From: Hoeflea sp.
GTDB taxonomy: Bacteria > Pseudomonadota > Alphaproteobacteria > Rhizobiales > Rhizobiaceae
Reading direction: 5' to 3'
DNA: 64,000 nt
Assembly: GCA_019084245.1 (NCBI GenBank)
Contig: JAHRFE010000035.1
Span: forward strand, 1 to 64,000
Part shown: piece after piece, positions 8,404 to 17,259 of the stretch
How positions within the stretch are numbered: the stretch's first letter is position 1
Layout of the letters: each line of letters opens with the position of its first letter
The notes under the pieces: model-generated
The model's database searches: none
What the model was told of the DNA's origin: nothing
The model's input: only the letters and a program-made list of their open reading frames with translations
Made by a program: the position numbers and the translations under genes

Positions 8404-9309
8404 TCACGGTTTGTCTGTGATCAGCAACCCAGCCTGCGCGCAGACCTTCCGGATCTCCTCATATCCCATCCGGGAATACTCATATGGCGGCGCCTTGGCC
8501 GGATCCTGTTCGGCTTCGACCACAATCCAGCCATCATAGCCTATTTTCTTCAGATGGTCGGCGACCGCCTGAAAATCGATGCAACCGTCGCCCGGCACGG
8601 TGAAGGCGCCGGCAATCACTGCGTCGAGAAAGGAGCGGTTGTTTTCGCGAACATCCTTGACAATCTCGGGGCGGATATCCTTGAAATGGACATGATGCAC
8701 GCGGTCGCTCCAGCGCTTGAGCACTGCCAATACGTCGCCGCCGCCGAACAGCAGATGTCCGGTGTCAAAGCACAGCGTCACCTCCGGCGTGGAGGACTCC
8801 ATCAGCCAGTCGATCTCCTCCTCTGCCTCGATGAAGGAGCCCATGTGATGGTGATAGGCGAGCACCATGCCCTGATCCGCCATCCACTTGGCGATTTCGC
8901 TCAGCTTACGGCCATAGGCGAACACCTCGTCACGGCTGAGCCGCGGCCGGTTGTTGACAGGGATCGAGATGTCGCCCTGAACCGTGTTGGAGCATTCCGC
9001 ATAGACGAGGCAAGGCGAGTTGAGAGCCGCAAACTGCTCTACCTGTTTGGCGATTGCCGCGCGCTCGGTTGCCAAATCGTTGACCAGAAGGTTGCCGGAA
9101 CACCAGCCGCCGCAAAGTGCCAAGTCATATTGCTCGAGATATTTGCGAAGCCCGTCTGTGTCCTGCGGCATGCGGCGGCCGCGCTCGACGCCGATATATC
9201 CGATCTCGCGCGCTTCCCTGAGGCACTGCTCCATCGTGTATCCGGCCGTCATCTCGGGCAAGTCGTCGTTTTGCCAGGCAATTGGGGAAATGCCGATCTT
9301 TATGTTCAT
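8404..9309 (-). CDS. iolE: myo-inosose-2 dehydratase
   Basis: This 301-residue TIM-barrel protein is IolE, which dehydrates 2-keto-myo-inositol to 3D-trihydroxycyclohexane-1,2-dione. It begins MNIKIGISPIAWQNDDLPE, the usual IolE N-terminus. It keeps the metal-binding regions LAYHHHMGSF, LCFDTGHLLFGGGD, HVHFKDIRP and IVVEAEQDP. It follows iolD by 14 bp in the order iolC-iolD-iolE-small gene-iolB. The length and motifs are complete. Related rhizopine protein MocC belongs to the same family, but the operon context makes IolE the better name. Confidence 0.93.
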   Translation of the reverse strand: MNIKIGISPIAWQNDDLPEMTAGYTMEQCLREAREIGYIGVERGRRMPQDTDGLRKYLEQYDLALCGGWCSGNLLVNDLATERAAIAKQVEQFAALNSPCLVYAECSNTVQGDISIPVNNRPRLSRDEVFAYGRKLSEIAKWMADQGMVLAYHHHMGSFIEAEEEIDWLMESSTPEVTLCFDTGHLLFGGGDVLAVLKRWSDRVHHVHFKDIRPEIVKDVRENNRSFLDAVIAGAFTVPGDGCIDFQAVADHLKKIGYDGWIVVEAEQDPAKAPPYEYSRMGYEEIRKVCAQAGLLITDKP

Positions 9310-9323
9310 CTATGTCCTCGGGA

Positions 9324-11156
9324 TTATTCGGCGCGCTGCGCCTTGAGGTTGGATTCGTAGATTTTGCGGGCGGCGCGCACCTGTTCGCGCTCCGAGACCT
9401 CCGGCACCGCCACATCCCACCAATGGCCGCCGGCTTCGGTGGAGGGGTATGGATCGGTGTCGATGACGATAACAGCCGGCCCCTCAAGGTTGCGCGCTTC
9501 GGCGAGCGCGGCTTCCAGTTCGCCGATGGCCCCTGCTTTTCTCGCGTCAGCCCCCATCGACCCGGCGTGGGCGACGAAATCAATCTGCGACGGCTTCACA
9601 TGTTGGGAATGGTCGAAAAGGTTGTTGAACTCAGCGCCGCCGGTCGCCATCTGCAGCCGGTTGATGCAGCCATAGCCCCGGTTGTCGGTGATGACGACGG
9701 TAATCTTGATACCCATCGTCACGGCCGTCGCCAGTTCGGAGTTGGCCATCATGTAGGATCCGTCGCCGAGCATCACGATGACGTCGCGCTCGGGCTCGGC
9801 CATCTTGATGCCGATGCCGGCGGCGATCTCGTAGCCCATGCAGGAATAGCCGTATTCCATATGATAGGACATCGGCCGGCCGGCTTTCCAGAGCTTGTGC
9901 AATTCGCCCGGCATCGTGCCTGCCGCGCCCATGACGACCGTATTCTCCCGGGCGGCGCGCTGGACTGCGCCGATCACCTGCATGTCGGTGGGCAGCGCGT
10001 TTTCGTCCGGCTGCGGGGCGGCGGTCACGGCGTCCACTGCCGCGAACCAGCCTTGCTTCAACGAGGCGGAGGGCGCTTCGAAACTGTGACCTTTCAATCC
10101 GTCAGTTAGCGCCTGCAGGCCGGTGAGCGCATCGGCGATCAGCGGCAGCGCATCGTGCTTGCAGCCGTCGAAGGGCTGGACGTTGAGCGAGAGGATCCTT
10201 CGGTCCGGGTTCTTAAACAGCGCCCAGGAGCCGGTGGTGAAATCCTGAAACCGGGTGCCGACGCCGATGACCAGATCGGCCTTCCCCGCGACTTCGTTGG
10301 CGCTGCCAGCACCGGTGACGCCGATCGGCCCTAGATTGAGCGGATGGTCCCATGGCAGCGCCGATTTGCCGGCCTGGGTTTCCGTTACCGGGATCGTCAG
10401 TGTTTCCGCGAAGAGTTTCAGCGCCTCGCATGCGCCTGAATAATGCACGCCGCCGCCTGCGACGATGATGGGATTCCGGGCTGTCCGGATTGCCTCCACC
10501 GCGGCCGCCAGCTCGTGCTTATCGGGTTCGGGGCGGCGCTGGCGCCAGGTCTTTGTCTCGAAGAAGCTCGCGGGCCAGTCGAAGGCTTCGGCTTGCACAT
10601 CCTGGCACATGGCCAGTGTGACGGGACCGCAATCAGCCGGATCGGTCATGATGCGCATCGCGCGGGGCAGGGCCGCGAGCAACTGCTCGGGGCGGGTGAT
10701 GCGGTCGAAATAGCGGCTGACCGGCTTGAAGCAATCATTGACTGAGACAGTGCCGTCGTTGAAATCCTCGACCTGCTGCAGCACCGGGTCCGGTCCGCGG
10801 CCCGCGAAAATATCGCCGGGGATCAGCAGGACCGGCAGGCGATTCACATGGGCCAGCGCGGCTGCCGTCACCATGTTGGTTGCGCCGGGTCCGATGGACG
10901 AGGTTACCGCCATCGCGCGGCGTCTTCCGAGCTGCTTGGCATAGGCGATGGCCGCATGCGCCATTGTCTGTTCGTTGTGGCCGCGCCATGTCGGGAACGT
11001 GTCGCGGACACTGTAAAGCGCCTCGCCGATGCCCGCGACATTGCCGTGGCCGAAGATGGCCCAGCAGCCGGCGATGAAGCGTTCGCCATCTTCGTTGAAC
11101 TGGCTGGATAGATAGCGCACAAGCGCCTGCGCGGCTGTCAGCCGTACCGTCTTCAT
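9324..11156 (-). CDS. iolD: 3D-(3,5/4)-trihydroxycyclohexane-1,2-dione acylhydrolase
   Basis: This 610-residue thiamine-diphosphate enzyme opens the ring of the diketone made by IolE to give 5-deoxy-glucuronate. It starts MKTVRLTAAQALVRYL, as IolD proteins do. The ThDP-binding motif is GDGSYMMANSELATAVTMG ending at the Asn in TDNRGYG near residues 465-495, and the N-terminal domain carries the usual SSIGPGATNM region. It lies 15 bp downstream of iolC and is co-transcribed. No truncation or missing motif was seen. Confidence 0.95.
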   Translation of the reverse strand: MKTVRLTAAQALVRYLSSQFNEDGERFIAGCWAIFGHGNVAGIGEALYSVRDTFPTWRGHNEQTMAHAAIAYAKQLGRRRAMAVTSSIGPGATNMVTAAALAHVNRLPVLLIPGDIFAGRGPDPVLQQVEDFNDGTVSVNDCFKPVSRYFDRITRPEQLLAALPRAMRIMTDPADCGPVTLAMCQDVQAEAFDWPASFFETKTWRQRRPEPDKHELAAAVEAIRTARNPIIVAGGGVHYSGACEALKLFAETLTIPVTETQAGKSALPWDHPLNLGPIGVTGAGSANEVAGKADLVIGVGTRFQDFTTGSWALFKNPDRRILSLNVQPFDGCKHDALPLIADALTGLQALTDGLKGHSFEAPSASLKQGWFAAVDAVTAAPQPDENALPTDMQVIGAVQRAARENTVVMGAAGTMPGELHKLWKAGRPMSYHMEYGYSCMGYEIAAGIGIKMAEPERDVIVMLGDGSYMMANSELATAVTMGIKITVVITDNRGYGCINRLQMATGGAEFNNLFDHSQHVKPSQIDFVAHAGSMGADARKAGAIGELEAALAEARNLEGPAVIVIDTDPYPSTEAGGHWWDVAVPEVSEREQVRAARKIYESNLKAQRAE

Positions 11157-11171
11157 TGTTTCATCCTCCCG

Positions 11172-13085
11172 TCAGGAACGCACCCTGTCCCAGACATCGC
11201 AAAGCGAGCGGTAGTTTGTCACCATCAAAGCGACCGCATCTTCATCACCGATGCGTCCGGCAAGCCAGCTCTTCGCCGCCTCGCCGAAAATCGTGCGGCC
11301 GACTGCAAAACCCTTGACCAGATCGTGCCGCGCGGCGCTGGCGAGGCTCTTCTCCAGTTCGGCGGCCGGGGCGTCGAGCCCGAGCACGACAACCCCCCGC
11401 GTGTGGCGGTCATGGCGTTCGATCGCCGCGCAGGCGTTATCCCAGTCGGCGTCGGTCTTCATCGGCTCCAGCTTCCACCAGTCGGGGTAGATGCCGATCT
11501 CATAAAACCTGTCGATAACCGCCGCTGTCGTGGTCTTGTCAACCGGGCCGACCTTGGAGGGGATCACCTCCAACAGCATTTCGAGGCGGTTGCGCCGCGT
11601 CGAGGCAAAAAGCCGTTTGACCACGTCTTCCTGCATGGTCCGGGTCGCCGCGTCATCGCCCGGGTGATAGAAGCAGAGCACCTTGACTACGTGCTGCAAC
11701 GGCCATTCGGCAAGGCCACCGAAATCCGGGCCGATCTCCGGCTCAAGTGTCAAGGGCCGGGACCCGGGCCATTCGACCGGCCGTCCGATCCAGAGGCCCG
11801 TGCCCGCCGCTTCATAGAGCGCCTGGCGGCCGAGGCGGCTGTCGCACAAGATACCGTAGCCGGGCTTGCCGCCGGCAACTTCCAGCGCCGCCTTAAGGCA
11901 GAGCCGCTTGAAATCGCCTATGCTCTCATGGGGAACGTCTGCTTCGTCGGCCATCGCCTCGAGTTGCATGCGGTGGTCGAAGGCGAACACGCGCATCGTC
12001 GACCAGTCGCCCTTGCGGTTGGTCGACCAGTGGATCTGTTCGAGCGCCTCGTCCTTGCGCAGCACCGGGTTGCGGATGCCGGTTTCCAGGAAATATTGCA
12101 GTTCCGTCCAGGACGGATAGGCAGGCGTGCAGCCGTGCCGCGAGACGGCAAATGCGCCACAGGCATTGGCGTATTTCAGCGATGTCGGCCAGTTCTCGCC
12201 GGTAAGCCAGCCCTTGAGCAGGCCGCTCATGAAACCGTCGCCTGCACCCAAGACGTTGAAGACCTCGATCGGGAAGCCGGGTCCGGTCTGGCCATCATCA
12301 AGGCAAGCCGGGATGGCGCCCTCGAATGCGACTGCGCCTTGCGCGCCGCGCTTGCAGACGAGGGTTGCGTCCGATACGGCGCGAACGGTTTTCAGCGCTT
12401 CCAGCGTGTCGGTCGAGCCGCCGGCAATATGGAATTCCTCCTCGGTGCCGACGATGAGGTCAAACAGGTGTAGCGTCGATTGCAGTTTCCGGGTCACCGC
12501 ATCCGACGCGATGAAACGGCTTTCCCCGGCGCCATGTCCGGCGAGCCCCCAGAGGTTGGGTCGGAAATCAATGTCGAGAGCTGTCTTCGCACCGTTCTCA
12601 CGTGCCAGGCGCAGCGCCTTGAGAACGGCGGCCTCGGTCTGCGGATGGGAAAGATGCGTACCGGTGGCGCAGATTGCGCGCGCGCGCGCAATGAAGGCCG
12701 GATCGATATCGTCTTCACACAACGCCATATCCGCACAGTTCTCGCGGTAGAAGATCAGCGGAAACTGATCGAGGTCGCGGATACCGAGCAGCACCAGGGC
12801 GGTGAGGCGCTCGGGATCGGTGACGATTCCACCTGTGTCCACACCCTCCTTTTCCAGCTGTTCGCGGATGAAGCGGCCCATGTGTTCATCGCCAACGCGG
12901 GTGATGAGTGCGGATTTCAGACCTAGCCGCGCGCTACCGGCCGCGATATTTGTCGGAGAGCCGCCGATATACTTGGCAAAGGAGGCCATGTCCTCCAGCC
13001 GGCCGCCGACCTGCTGACCGTAAAGATCGACCGAGGAACGGCCGATCGTGATAACGTCAAGCCTGTCATCTTCAAGTGTGGGCAT
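11172..13085 (-). CDS. iolC: Fused 5-dehydro-2-deoxygluconokinase / DUF2090 aldolase-like protein
   Basis: This 637-residue protein has two parts. Residues 1-330 are a PfkB-type sugar kinase with GGSPTNIAAGSARLG and the catalytic GAGDGFMSG motif. Residues about 345-637 are a DUF2090 domain (RVFAFDHRMQLEAM at its start), which is related to class I aldolases and is thought to cleave the phosphorylated product in place of IolJ. The fusion is common in alphaproteobacterial iol operons. It is the first gene of the minus-strand operon. Its promoter region (13086-13197) holds a palindrome also found near the RpiR gene and the transporter operon. Confidence 0.93.
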   Translation of the reverse strand: MPTLEDDRLDVITIGRSSVDLYGQQVGGRLEDMASFAKYIGGSPTNIAAGSARLGLKSALITRVGDEHMGRFIREQLEKEGVDTGGIVTDPERLTALVLLGIRDLDQFPLIFYRENCADMALCEDDIDPAFIARARAICATGTHLSHPQTEAAVLKALRLARENGAKTALDIDFRPNLWGLAGHGAGESRFIASDAVTRKLQSTLHLFDLIVGTEEEFHIAGGSTDTLEALKTVRAVSDATLVCKRGAQGAVAFEGAIPACLDDGQTGPGFPIEVFNVLGAGDGFMSGLLKGWLTGENWPTSLKYANACGAFAVSRHGCTPAYPSWTELQYFLETGIRNPVLRKDEALEQIHWSTNRKGDWSTMRVFAFDHRMQLEAMADEADVPHESIGDFKRLCLKAALEVAGGKPGYGILCDSRLGRQALYEAAGTGLWIGRPVEWPGSRPLTLEPEIGPDFGGLAEWPLQHVVKVLCFYHPGDDAATRTMQEDVVKRLFASTRRNRLEMLLEVIPSKVGPVDKTTTAAVIDRFYEIGIYPDWWKLEPMKTDADWDNACAAIERHDRHTRGVVVLGLDAPAAELEKSLASAARHDLVKGFAVGRTIFGEAAKSWLAGRIGDEDAVALMVTNYRSLCDVWDRVRS

Positions 13086-13130
13086 CTGGCACCTCCGGCA
13101 ACGTCAATGGGCGCTGCCTAACAGGCAAAA

Positions 13131-13146
13131 TGAAACATACATTCCA
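13131..13146. promoter_or_regulatory. Candidate IolR/RpiR operator upstream of iolC
   Basis: TGAAACATACATTCCA fits TGAAA-N6-TTCCA. The same pattern occurs at 14087 and 19541, always in the promoter region of inositol-related genes. It lies 46 bp before the iolC start. Known rhizobial IolR sites have a GGAA-N6-TTCC core, which this closely resembles. Binding by the adjacent RpiR protein is inferred. Confidence 0.55.
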
Positions 13147-13161
13147 TTTCATTGTCAATAC

Positions 13162-13177
13162 GAAACAAAATTGTTTC
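13162..13177. promoter_or_regulatory. Second palindrome upstream of iolC
   Basis: GAAACAAAATTGTTTC has perfect 7-base arms around a two-base centre. It lies 16 bp from the first candidate operator and 21 bp beyond the end of the regulator gene. It could be a second regulator site or part of the promoter of the iolC operon. Confidence 0.45.
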
Positions 13178-13197
13178 ATTGAGTGTTACACGCCTAG

Positions 13198-14064
13198 TCA
13201 GCCGCGCAGGCGGCGACGTTCCGCCACCGCGACGGGCAGCGCCATGGTCAGCGCCATGCTGGCGGACAGCGATCGAAACCCGGCGAAATCATGCTCCGAG
13301 ACTTCCAGCCAGTGTTTGGTGCAGGAGGCGAGCGGTGAAAGTGCTGTATCGGTGATCGCCACCAGTGGAACGCCGCCTCGGGTGAGCGCCAGCGCCTGCT
13401 CGACCGTGGCCGGCGCGTAAGGCGCGAAAGAACAGGCGATGGCGGCGTCTTTCGGTGTAGCCATCTGCACGATTTCCTGGTCGATGCCGTTGGCGGAATC
13501 GACCGTGACGGTCCTGATGCCGAGCTTGCCGAATGTATAAGACATCAGCACTGCGAGCGGATAGGCGCGGCGCTTGGCAACGATGTAGATGGTCTCGGCC
13601 TCCGCCAAAACGCTGATGCACCGCGCAAAATCGGCTGGATTGATGGCTTCGGACAGGCTGTCGATGGATTGCCGCGCTGATGAGAGGAATCCGTTCAGGA
13701 GCGCGCCTTCGTAGGAATCGCCGGTGATGCTCTTTTCGATGCTCTGCAGCCGTTCCTCGTAGGAAGAGGCGCGATCCTTGAGCCTGTCGCGGAAAACCGT
13801 TTGGAAATCCGTAAATCCGTCATAGCCGAGGTGGCGGGCCAGCCGCACCAGCGTCGAGGGTTGCACAGCGGCGGCGTCAGCCAGGCTGGCGGCGGTGCCG
13901 AGCGCGATCTCGTCCGGGTGAGCAAGGGCGTAGTGGGCTGCCTGGGCAAGCCGTTTGGGAAGGCTCGTTTGGCTGGCAGCGACGTGGTTGCGCAATGCCT
14001 CGAAATCGCGTGGTGCCTTCCGGCCGCCAGATGTACCGTCCGCCTGTTTTGCCGCTTTAACCAT
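13198..14064 (-). CDS. RpiR-family transcriptional regulator of inositol genes (IolR-like)
   Basis: This protein has about 288 residues. An N-terminal HTH of the RpiR type (AASLADAAAVQPSTLVRLAR, LGYDGFTDFQ) is followed by a SIS sugar-phosphate-binding domain (ETIYIVAKRRAYPLAVLMSY). RpiR proteins called IolR repress inositol genes in rhizobia and sense a pathway intermediate. I chose ATG 14064. ATG 14082 also fits but has no ribosome site and would almost touch the palindrome at 14087. The gene is in the same direction as iolC but ends at 13198, leaving a separate 112-bp promoter region for iolC. The palindrome before its own start suggests autoregulation. Confidence 0.85.
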   Translation of the reverse strand: MVKAAKQADGTSGGRKAPRDFEALRNHVAASQTSLPKRLAQAAHYALAHPDEIALGTAASLADAAAVQPSTLVRLARHLGYDGFTDFQTVFRDRLKDRASSYEERLQSIEKSITGDSYEGALLNGFLSSARQSIDSLSEAINPADFARCISVLAEAETIYIVAKRRAYPLAVLMSYTFGKLGIRTVTVDSANGIDQEIVQMATPKDAAIACSFAPYAPATVEQALALTRGGVPLVAITDTALSPLASCTKHWLEVSEHDFAGFRSLSASMALTMALPVAVAERRRLRG

Positions 14065-14086
14065 TCTTGACCCGTTTTCCATTTGA

Positions 14087-14102
14087 TGAAACAAATATTC
14101 CA
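14087..14102. promoter_or_regulatory. Candidate RpiR operator between regulator and divergent oxidoreductase
   Basis: TGAAACAAATATTCCA repeats the TGAAA-N6-TTCCA pattern seen before iolC and before the transporter operon. It lies in the 100-bp divergent region, 22 bp from the regulator start and 62 bp from the start of the oxidoreductase, so one site could control both. Confidence 0.55.
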
Positions 14103-14164
14103 CATATTGGCGACAGCCGCAACATGTGTGCCTTTCGAGGCCCCGGAGACACGAGGGAATCACG

Positions 14165-15286
14165 ATGCCGTCGATTGGAATCGGTCTAATCGGGACCGGC
14201 TATATGGGCAAATGCCATGCGCTTGCATGGAACGCGGTCGGGCCTGTGTTCGGGGACTGCCCGATTGTCCGGCTCGTCCACCTCGCCGACGTGGACGCGA
14301 CACTCGCGAACCAAAAGGCGGCGGCGTTCGGGTTTTCGAGATCGACGGGCAACTGGCGCGATCTGCTGTCCGACCCCGACGTGGAGGTGATCTCGATCAC
14401 CGCCCCCAACGCCTTCCATCCGGAAATGGCCATCGAGGCACTCAACGCGGGAAAGCACATCTGGTGCGAAAAACCCATGGCGCCGAAATTCGCCGACGCG
14501 CTGGCCATGCGCGAAGCGGCGCGGAAATCGGGCAGGGCAGCGGTGCTCGGCTACAACTACATCCAGAACCCGATGGTCCGACAAATCGAGAAATTCCTGG
14601 CCGAAGACGCGATCGGAGAGGTCAATCATGTCCGGATCGAAATGGACGAGGATTTCATGGCCGATCCGGCCGAGTTCTTCTACTGGAAGAGCGACGCGAG
14701 TTCGGGCTACGGCGCACTGGACGACTTCGCCGTTCATCCGCTGTCGCTGATCCGGATGCTGTTCGGCCGGATAGCCAGCGTGACCACGGACATGGCGAGG
14801 CCTTATTCGGACCGGCCTGTCCGCGGCGGCGGCCGGCGCGCGGTCGAGACGCATGACATCGCCAGCGTGCTGTTCCGCCTTGAGCAGGGCGCTTCGGGAG
14901 TTCTCATGACCAACCGCGCGGCTTGGGGCCGCAAGGGACGCCTTGCCTTGCAGGTTTTCGGTTCGAAGGGCTCCATCGTCTACGACCAGGAGCGGATGAA
15001 CGAAGTCCAGATCTACCGGACCGGCACTGCGGCCGGCGAGGCCGGATACACCAGCATTCTCGCGGCCCCGTCGCATCCGCCCTACGGAATGTTCGTCCCC
15101 GCGCCCGGGCACGGGCTGGGTTTCAATGACCTGAAGGTGATCGAGTGCCGTCACCTGCTGGCGCGGATCGCGGGCGAGCCGGCGCATGTAATCGATTTCG
15201 AGAAAGGCGTCGACATCGAGCGCGCGGTGCATGCGATGGCAGCCGCGCATGAGAAGCGCGGCTGGGTCGATATCGAATACGATTGA
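14165..15286 (+). CDS. Gfo/Idh/MocA family oxidoreductase
   Basis: This 373-residue NAD(P)-dependent dehydrogenase has an N-terminal Rossmann fold (IGLIGTGYMGKCHA), the EKP motif (WCEKPMAPK) with the catalytic Lys, and a C-terminal Gfo/Idh domain (GYGALDDFAVHPLSLIRMLF). The family oxidises cyclitols and sugars or reduces their ketones. ATG 14165 has a GAGGGAA site upstream. It is divergent from the RpiR regulator and convergent with idhA. The place in an inositol/moc cluster suggests action on an inositol isomer (for example scyllo-inositol) or an inosamine, as with MocA. The exact substrate is not readable from sequence. Confidence 0.85.
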   Translation: MPSIGIGLIGTGYMGKCHALAWNAVGPVFGDCPIVRLVHLADVDATLANQKAAAFGFSRSTGNWRDLLSDPDVEVISITAPNAFHPEMAIEALNAGKHIWCEKPMAPKFADALAMREAARKSGRAAVLGYNYIQNPMVRQIEKFLAEDAIGEVNHVRIEMDEDFMADPAEFFYWKSDASSGYGALDDFAVHPLSLIRMLFGRIASVTTDMARPYSDRPVRGGGRRAVETHDIASVLFRLEQGASGVLMTNRAAWGRKGRLALQVFGSKGSIVYDQERMNEVQIYRTGTAAGEAGYTSILAAPSHPPYGMFVPAPGHGLGFNDLKVIECRHLLARIAGEPAHVIDFEKGVDIERAVHAMAAAHEKRGWVDIEYD

Positions 15287-15288
15287 AG

Positions 15289-15312
15289 TACGCCGCCGTT
15301 TGCGGCGGCGTA
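15289..15312. terminator. GC-rich hairpin between convergent genes
   Basis: TACGCCGCCG (15289-15298) and CGGCGGCGTA (15303-15312) form a perfect 10-bp stem with a TTTG loop. It starts 3 bp after the oxidoreductase stop and ends 5 bp from the idhA stop. It can end transcription in both directions, although the U tract is poor. Confidence 0.7.
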
Positions 15313-15316
15313 TTGG

Positions 15317-16321
15317 TCAATTCAGGATTTCATCGACGCGTACTGTTCGCCCCTGCTCAACCGACCTGAGCGCGGCGTCTGCGAGCGCAAGCGCAAGCAG
15401 TCCGTCACGACCGTCGGGCGAGGGCGCCTTGCCATCCAGGATGACGGCGATGAAGGCTGCGATCTCGGCGGCATAGGCCTCGGTGTAGCGGGTCATGAAG
15501 AAATCGTGCAGCGGCGGACGGGTGTAGCCGTCGCCGTTGGCAACCTCGATGGAAACCGGCCGCTGGTTCTCGATCGCCACCGAGCCTTTCGACCCATGCA
15601 CCTCCAGACGCTGGTCGTAGCCATAGGTGGCGCGCCGCGAATTGGAGATGGTGGCGTGCTTACCCGACCCCGTCGTCAGGATGACGGAAACGCTGTCGAA
15701 ATCGCCCAGCCCGGCAATCTCCGGGTCGGTCAGCACCGAGGCGGCTGCGGCGACGGTGACCGGCTCCTCTCCAAGCACGAAGCGAGCCATGTCGAAGTCG
15801 TGAATGGTCATGTCGCGAAAGATGCCGCCCGAGGATCGGATGTAGTCCGCGGGCGGAGCGCCGGGATCGCGGGAGACGATCTGCACCATTTCCACATCAC
15901 CGACGTGTCCTGCGTCAATCGCCTGTTTCACCGCCGCGAAATGGGGATCGAAACGGCGATTGAAGCCGACCATCAGCCTGGCGCCGGTTTCATCGACCAC
16001 CTTCAGGCAGTCCTTGACACGGGCAAGCGAGAGGTCGATCGGCTTCTCGCAGAAGATGGCCTTGCCGGCACGCGCGAAACGCTCGATCAGGTCGGCATGG
16101 GTGTTCGTCGGCGTGCAGATGACGACCGCGTCGATGTCCTTGGTTGCCTCGATCTCGTCAATGGTTCTGATGTCGCATCCATACTGCTTGGCGATCGAGG
16201 TCGCCGCCGCCTCGAACGCGTCGGCGACAGCGACGAGCCTGGCGTCGGGATTGGAGGTGACTGCGCGGGCGTGAACTTTGCCGATACGGCCGGCGCCGAG
16301 AAGCGCGAAGTTGATTGTCAT
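15317..16321 (-). CDS. idhA: myo-inositol 2-dehydrogenase
   Basis: This 334-residue Gfo/Idh protein matches bacterial inositol dehydrogenase (IolG/IdhA), which oxidises myo-inositol to 2-keto-myo-inositol, the IolE substrate. It has the Rossmann motif LLGAGRIGKVHA, the catalytic CEKPIDL Lys, and the FRDMTIHDFDMARF stretch that carries the active-site Asp/His pair. It is the last gene of a minus-strand operon after the CUT2 transporter, 134 bp downstream of the ATPase. This placement ties the transporter to inositol uptake. Confidence 0.92.
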   Translation of the reverse strand: MTINFALLGAGRIGKVHARAVTSNPDARLVAVADAFEAAATSIAKQYGCDIRTIDEIEATKDIDAVVICTPTNTHADLIERFARAGKAIFCEKPIDLSLARVKDCLKVVDETGARLMVGFNRRFDPHFAAVKQAIDAGHVGDVEMVQIVSRDPGAPPADYIRSSGGIFRDMTIHDFDMARFVLGEEPVTVAAAASVLTDPEIAGLGDFDSVSVILTTGSGKHATISNSRRATYGYDQRLEVHGSKGSVAIENQRPVSIEVANGDGYTRPPLHDFFMTRYTEAYAAEIAAFIAVILDGKAPSPDGRDGLLALALADAALRSVEQGRTVRVDEILN

Positions 16322-16455
16322 GTTCGGGTTTCCGTTTGAGTTGGATTATGTTTGAGGCGCCGCCTGGTCGCGACAGGCGCGCATCCCAAGCCCTGGGTTC
16401 CCCCGACGCCGAGAGCCCGTGTCTGCTGATTGATCACGTCAGGTGTTCTCCACTG

Positions 16456-17250
16456 TCAGGCCGCGTCCTGGTATTCTTCCCCGGTCTTGGCGCCGGTGAT
16501 GTAGGCAACAACGTCCTGTCCATCGGTTTCGTTCTTGTTCAGATTGGCGACGATGCGGCCGCGCCGGAACACCACGATCCTGTCGACCAGGTCGAACACC
16601 TGGCGCATGTTGTGGCTGACCAGGATCAGTGGTTCGCCCTGATCCTTCAGGGTACGGACGATGTTCTCCACCTGCGCGGTTTCCTGCACGCCAAGCGCCG
16701 CCGTCGGCTCGTCCATGATGGTGAGTTTCGAATGGAAGGTCGCCGTGCGGGCGATCGCAACACACTGCCGCTGGCCGCCGGACATGTGGCGGATCGTGTT
16801 GCGCAGGTTCGGGATCTTGACGCCGGTCTTCTCAAGCGCCTGCCGGGTGCGTTCGCGCATCGCCTTGTAGTCAAGGATGGAGAACGGACCGAGCCTGAAC
16901 TTCACCAGTTCGCGACCGAGGAAAAGATTGTCGGGCACGTCGAGCTCGTCCGCCAGCGCCAATGTCTGGAACACGGTCTCAATGCCGGCCTGGCGCGCAT
17001 CCATCGGATTTTCGAACCGAACCGTCTTGCCGTTGAAGATGATCTCGCCGCGGGTATGCTGCTCGACGCCGGTGATCTGGCGCACGAATGTCGATTTGCC
17101 GGCGCCGTTGTCGCCCATGATGGCGACATGCTCGCCCTTGCGCAGGATAAAATTGGCGCCTTCAAGCGCGTGGATGCCGCCATAGCGCTTGGTCAGATCC
17201 CGTGTCTCGAGAATGATGTCGCCGTTGTCGTGAAGCTTGAGTTCGCTCAT
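16456..17250 (-). CDS. CUT2 sugar ABC transporter ATPase, single domain (FrcA-like)
   Basis: This 264-residue ATPase has Walker A GDNGAGKST, signature MSGGQRQCVAIAR and Walker B LTIMDEPTAALG. Most CUT2 systems use a double-domain ATPase of about 500 residues (RbsA). This is the short, single-domain form known from the rhizobial fructose system FrcBCA. It lies 9 bp after the permease gene. Given idhA downstream and an iol-type operator upstream of the operon, inositol is the likely cargo. It probably acts as a homodimer. Confidence 0.88.
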   Translation of the reverse strand: MSELKLHDNGDIILETRDLTKRYGGIHALEGANFILRKGEHVAIMGDNGAGKSTFVRQITGVEQHTRGEIIFNGKTVRFENPMDARQAGIETVFQTLALADELDVPDNLFLGRELVKFRLGPFSILDYKAMRERTRQALEKTGVKIPNLRNTIRHMSGGQRQCVAIARTATFHSKLTIMDEPTAALGVQETAQVENIVRTLKDQGEPLILVSHNMRQVFDLVDRIVVFRRGRIVANLNKNETDGQDVVAYITGAKTGEEYQDAA

Positions 17251-17259
17251 CTTCTCCTC

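Noticed and set aside
11325-12473. 382-codon plus-strand frame
   Set aside because: It is antisense to iolC and has no recognisable motif.
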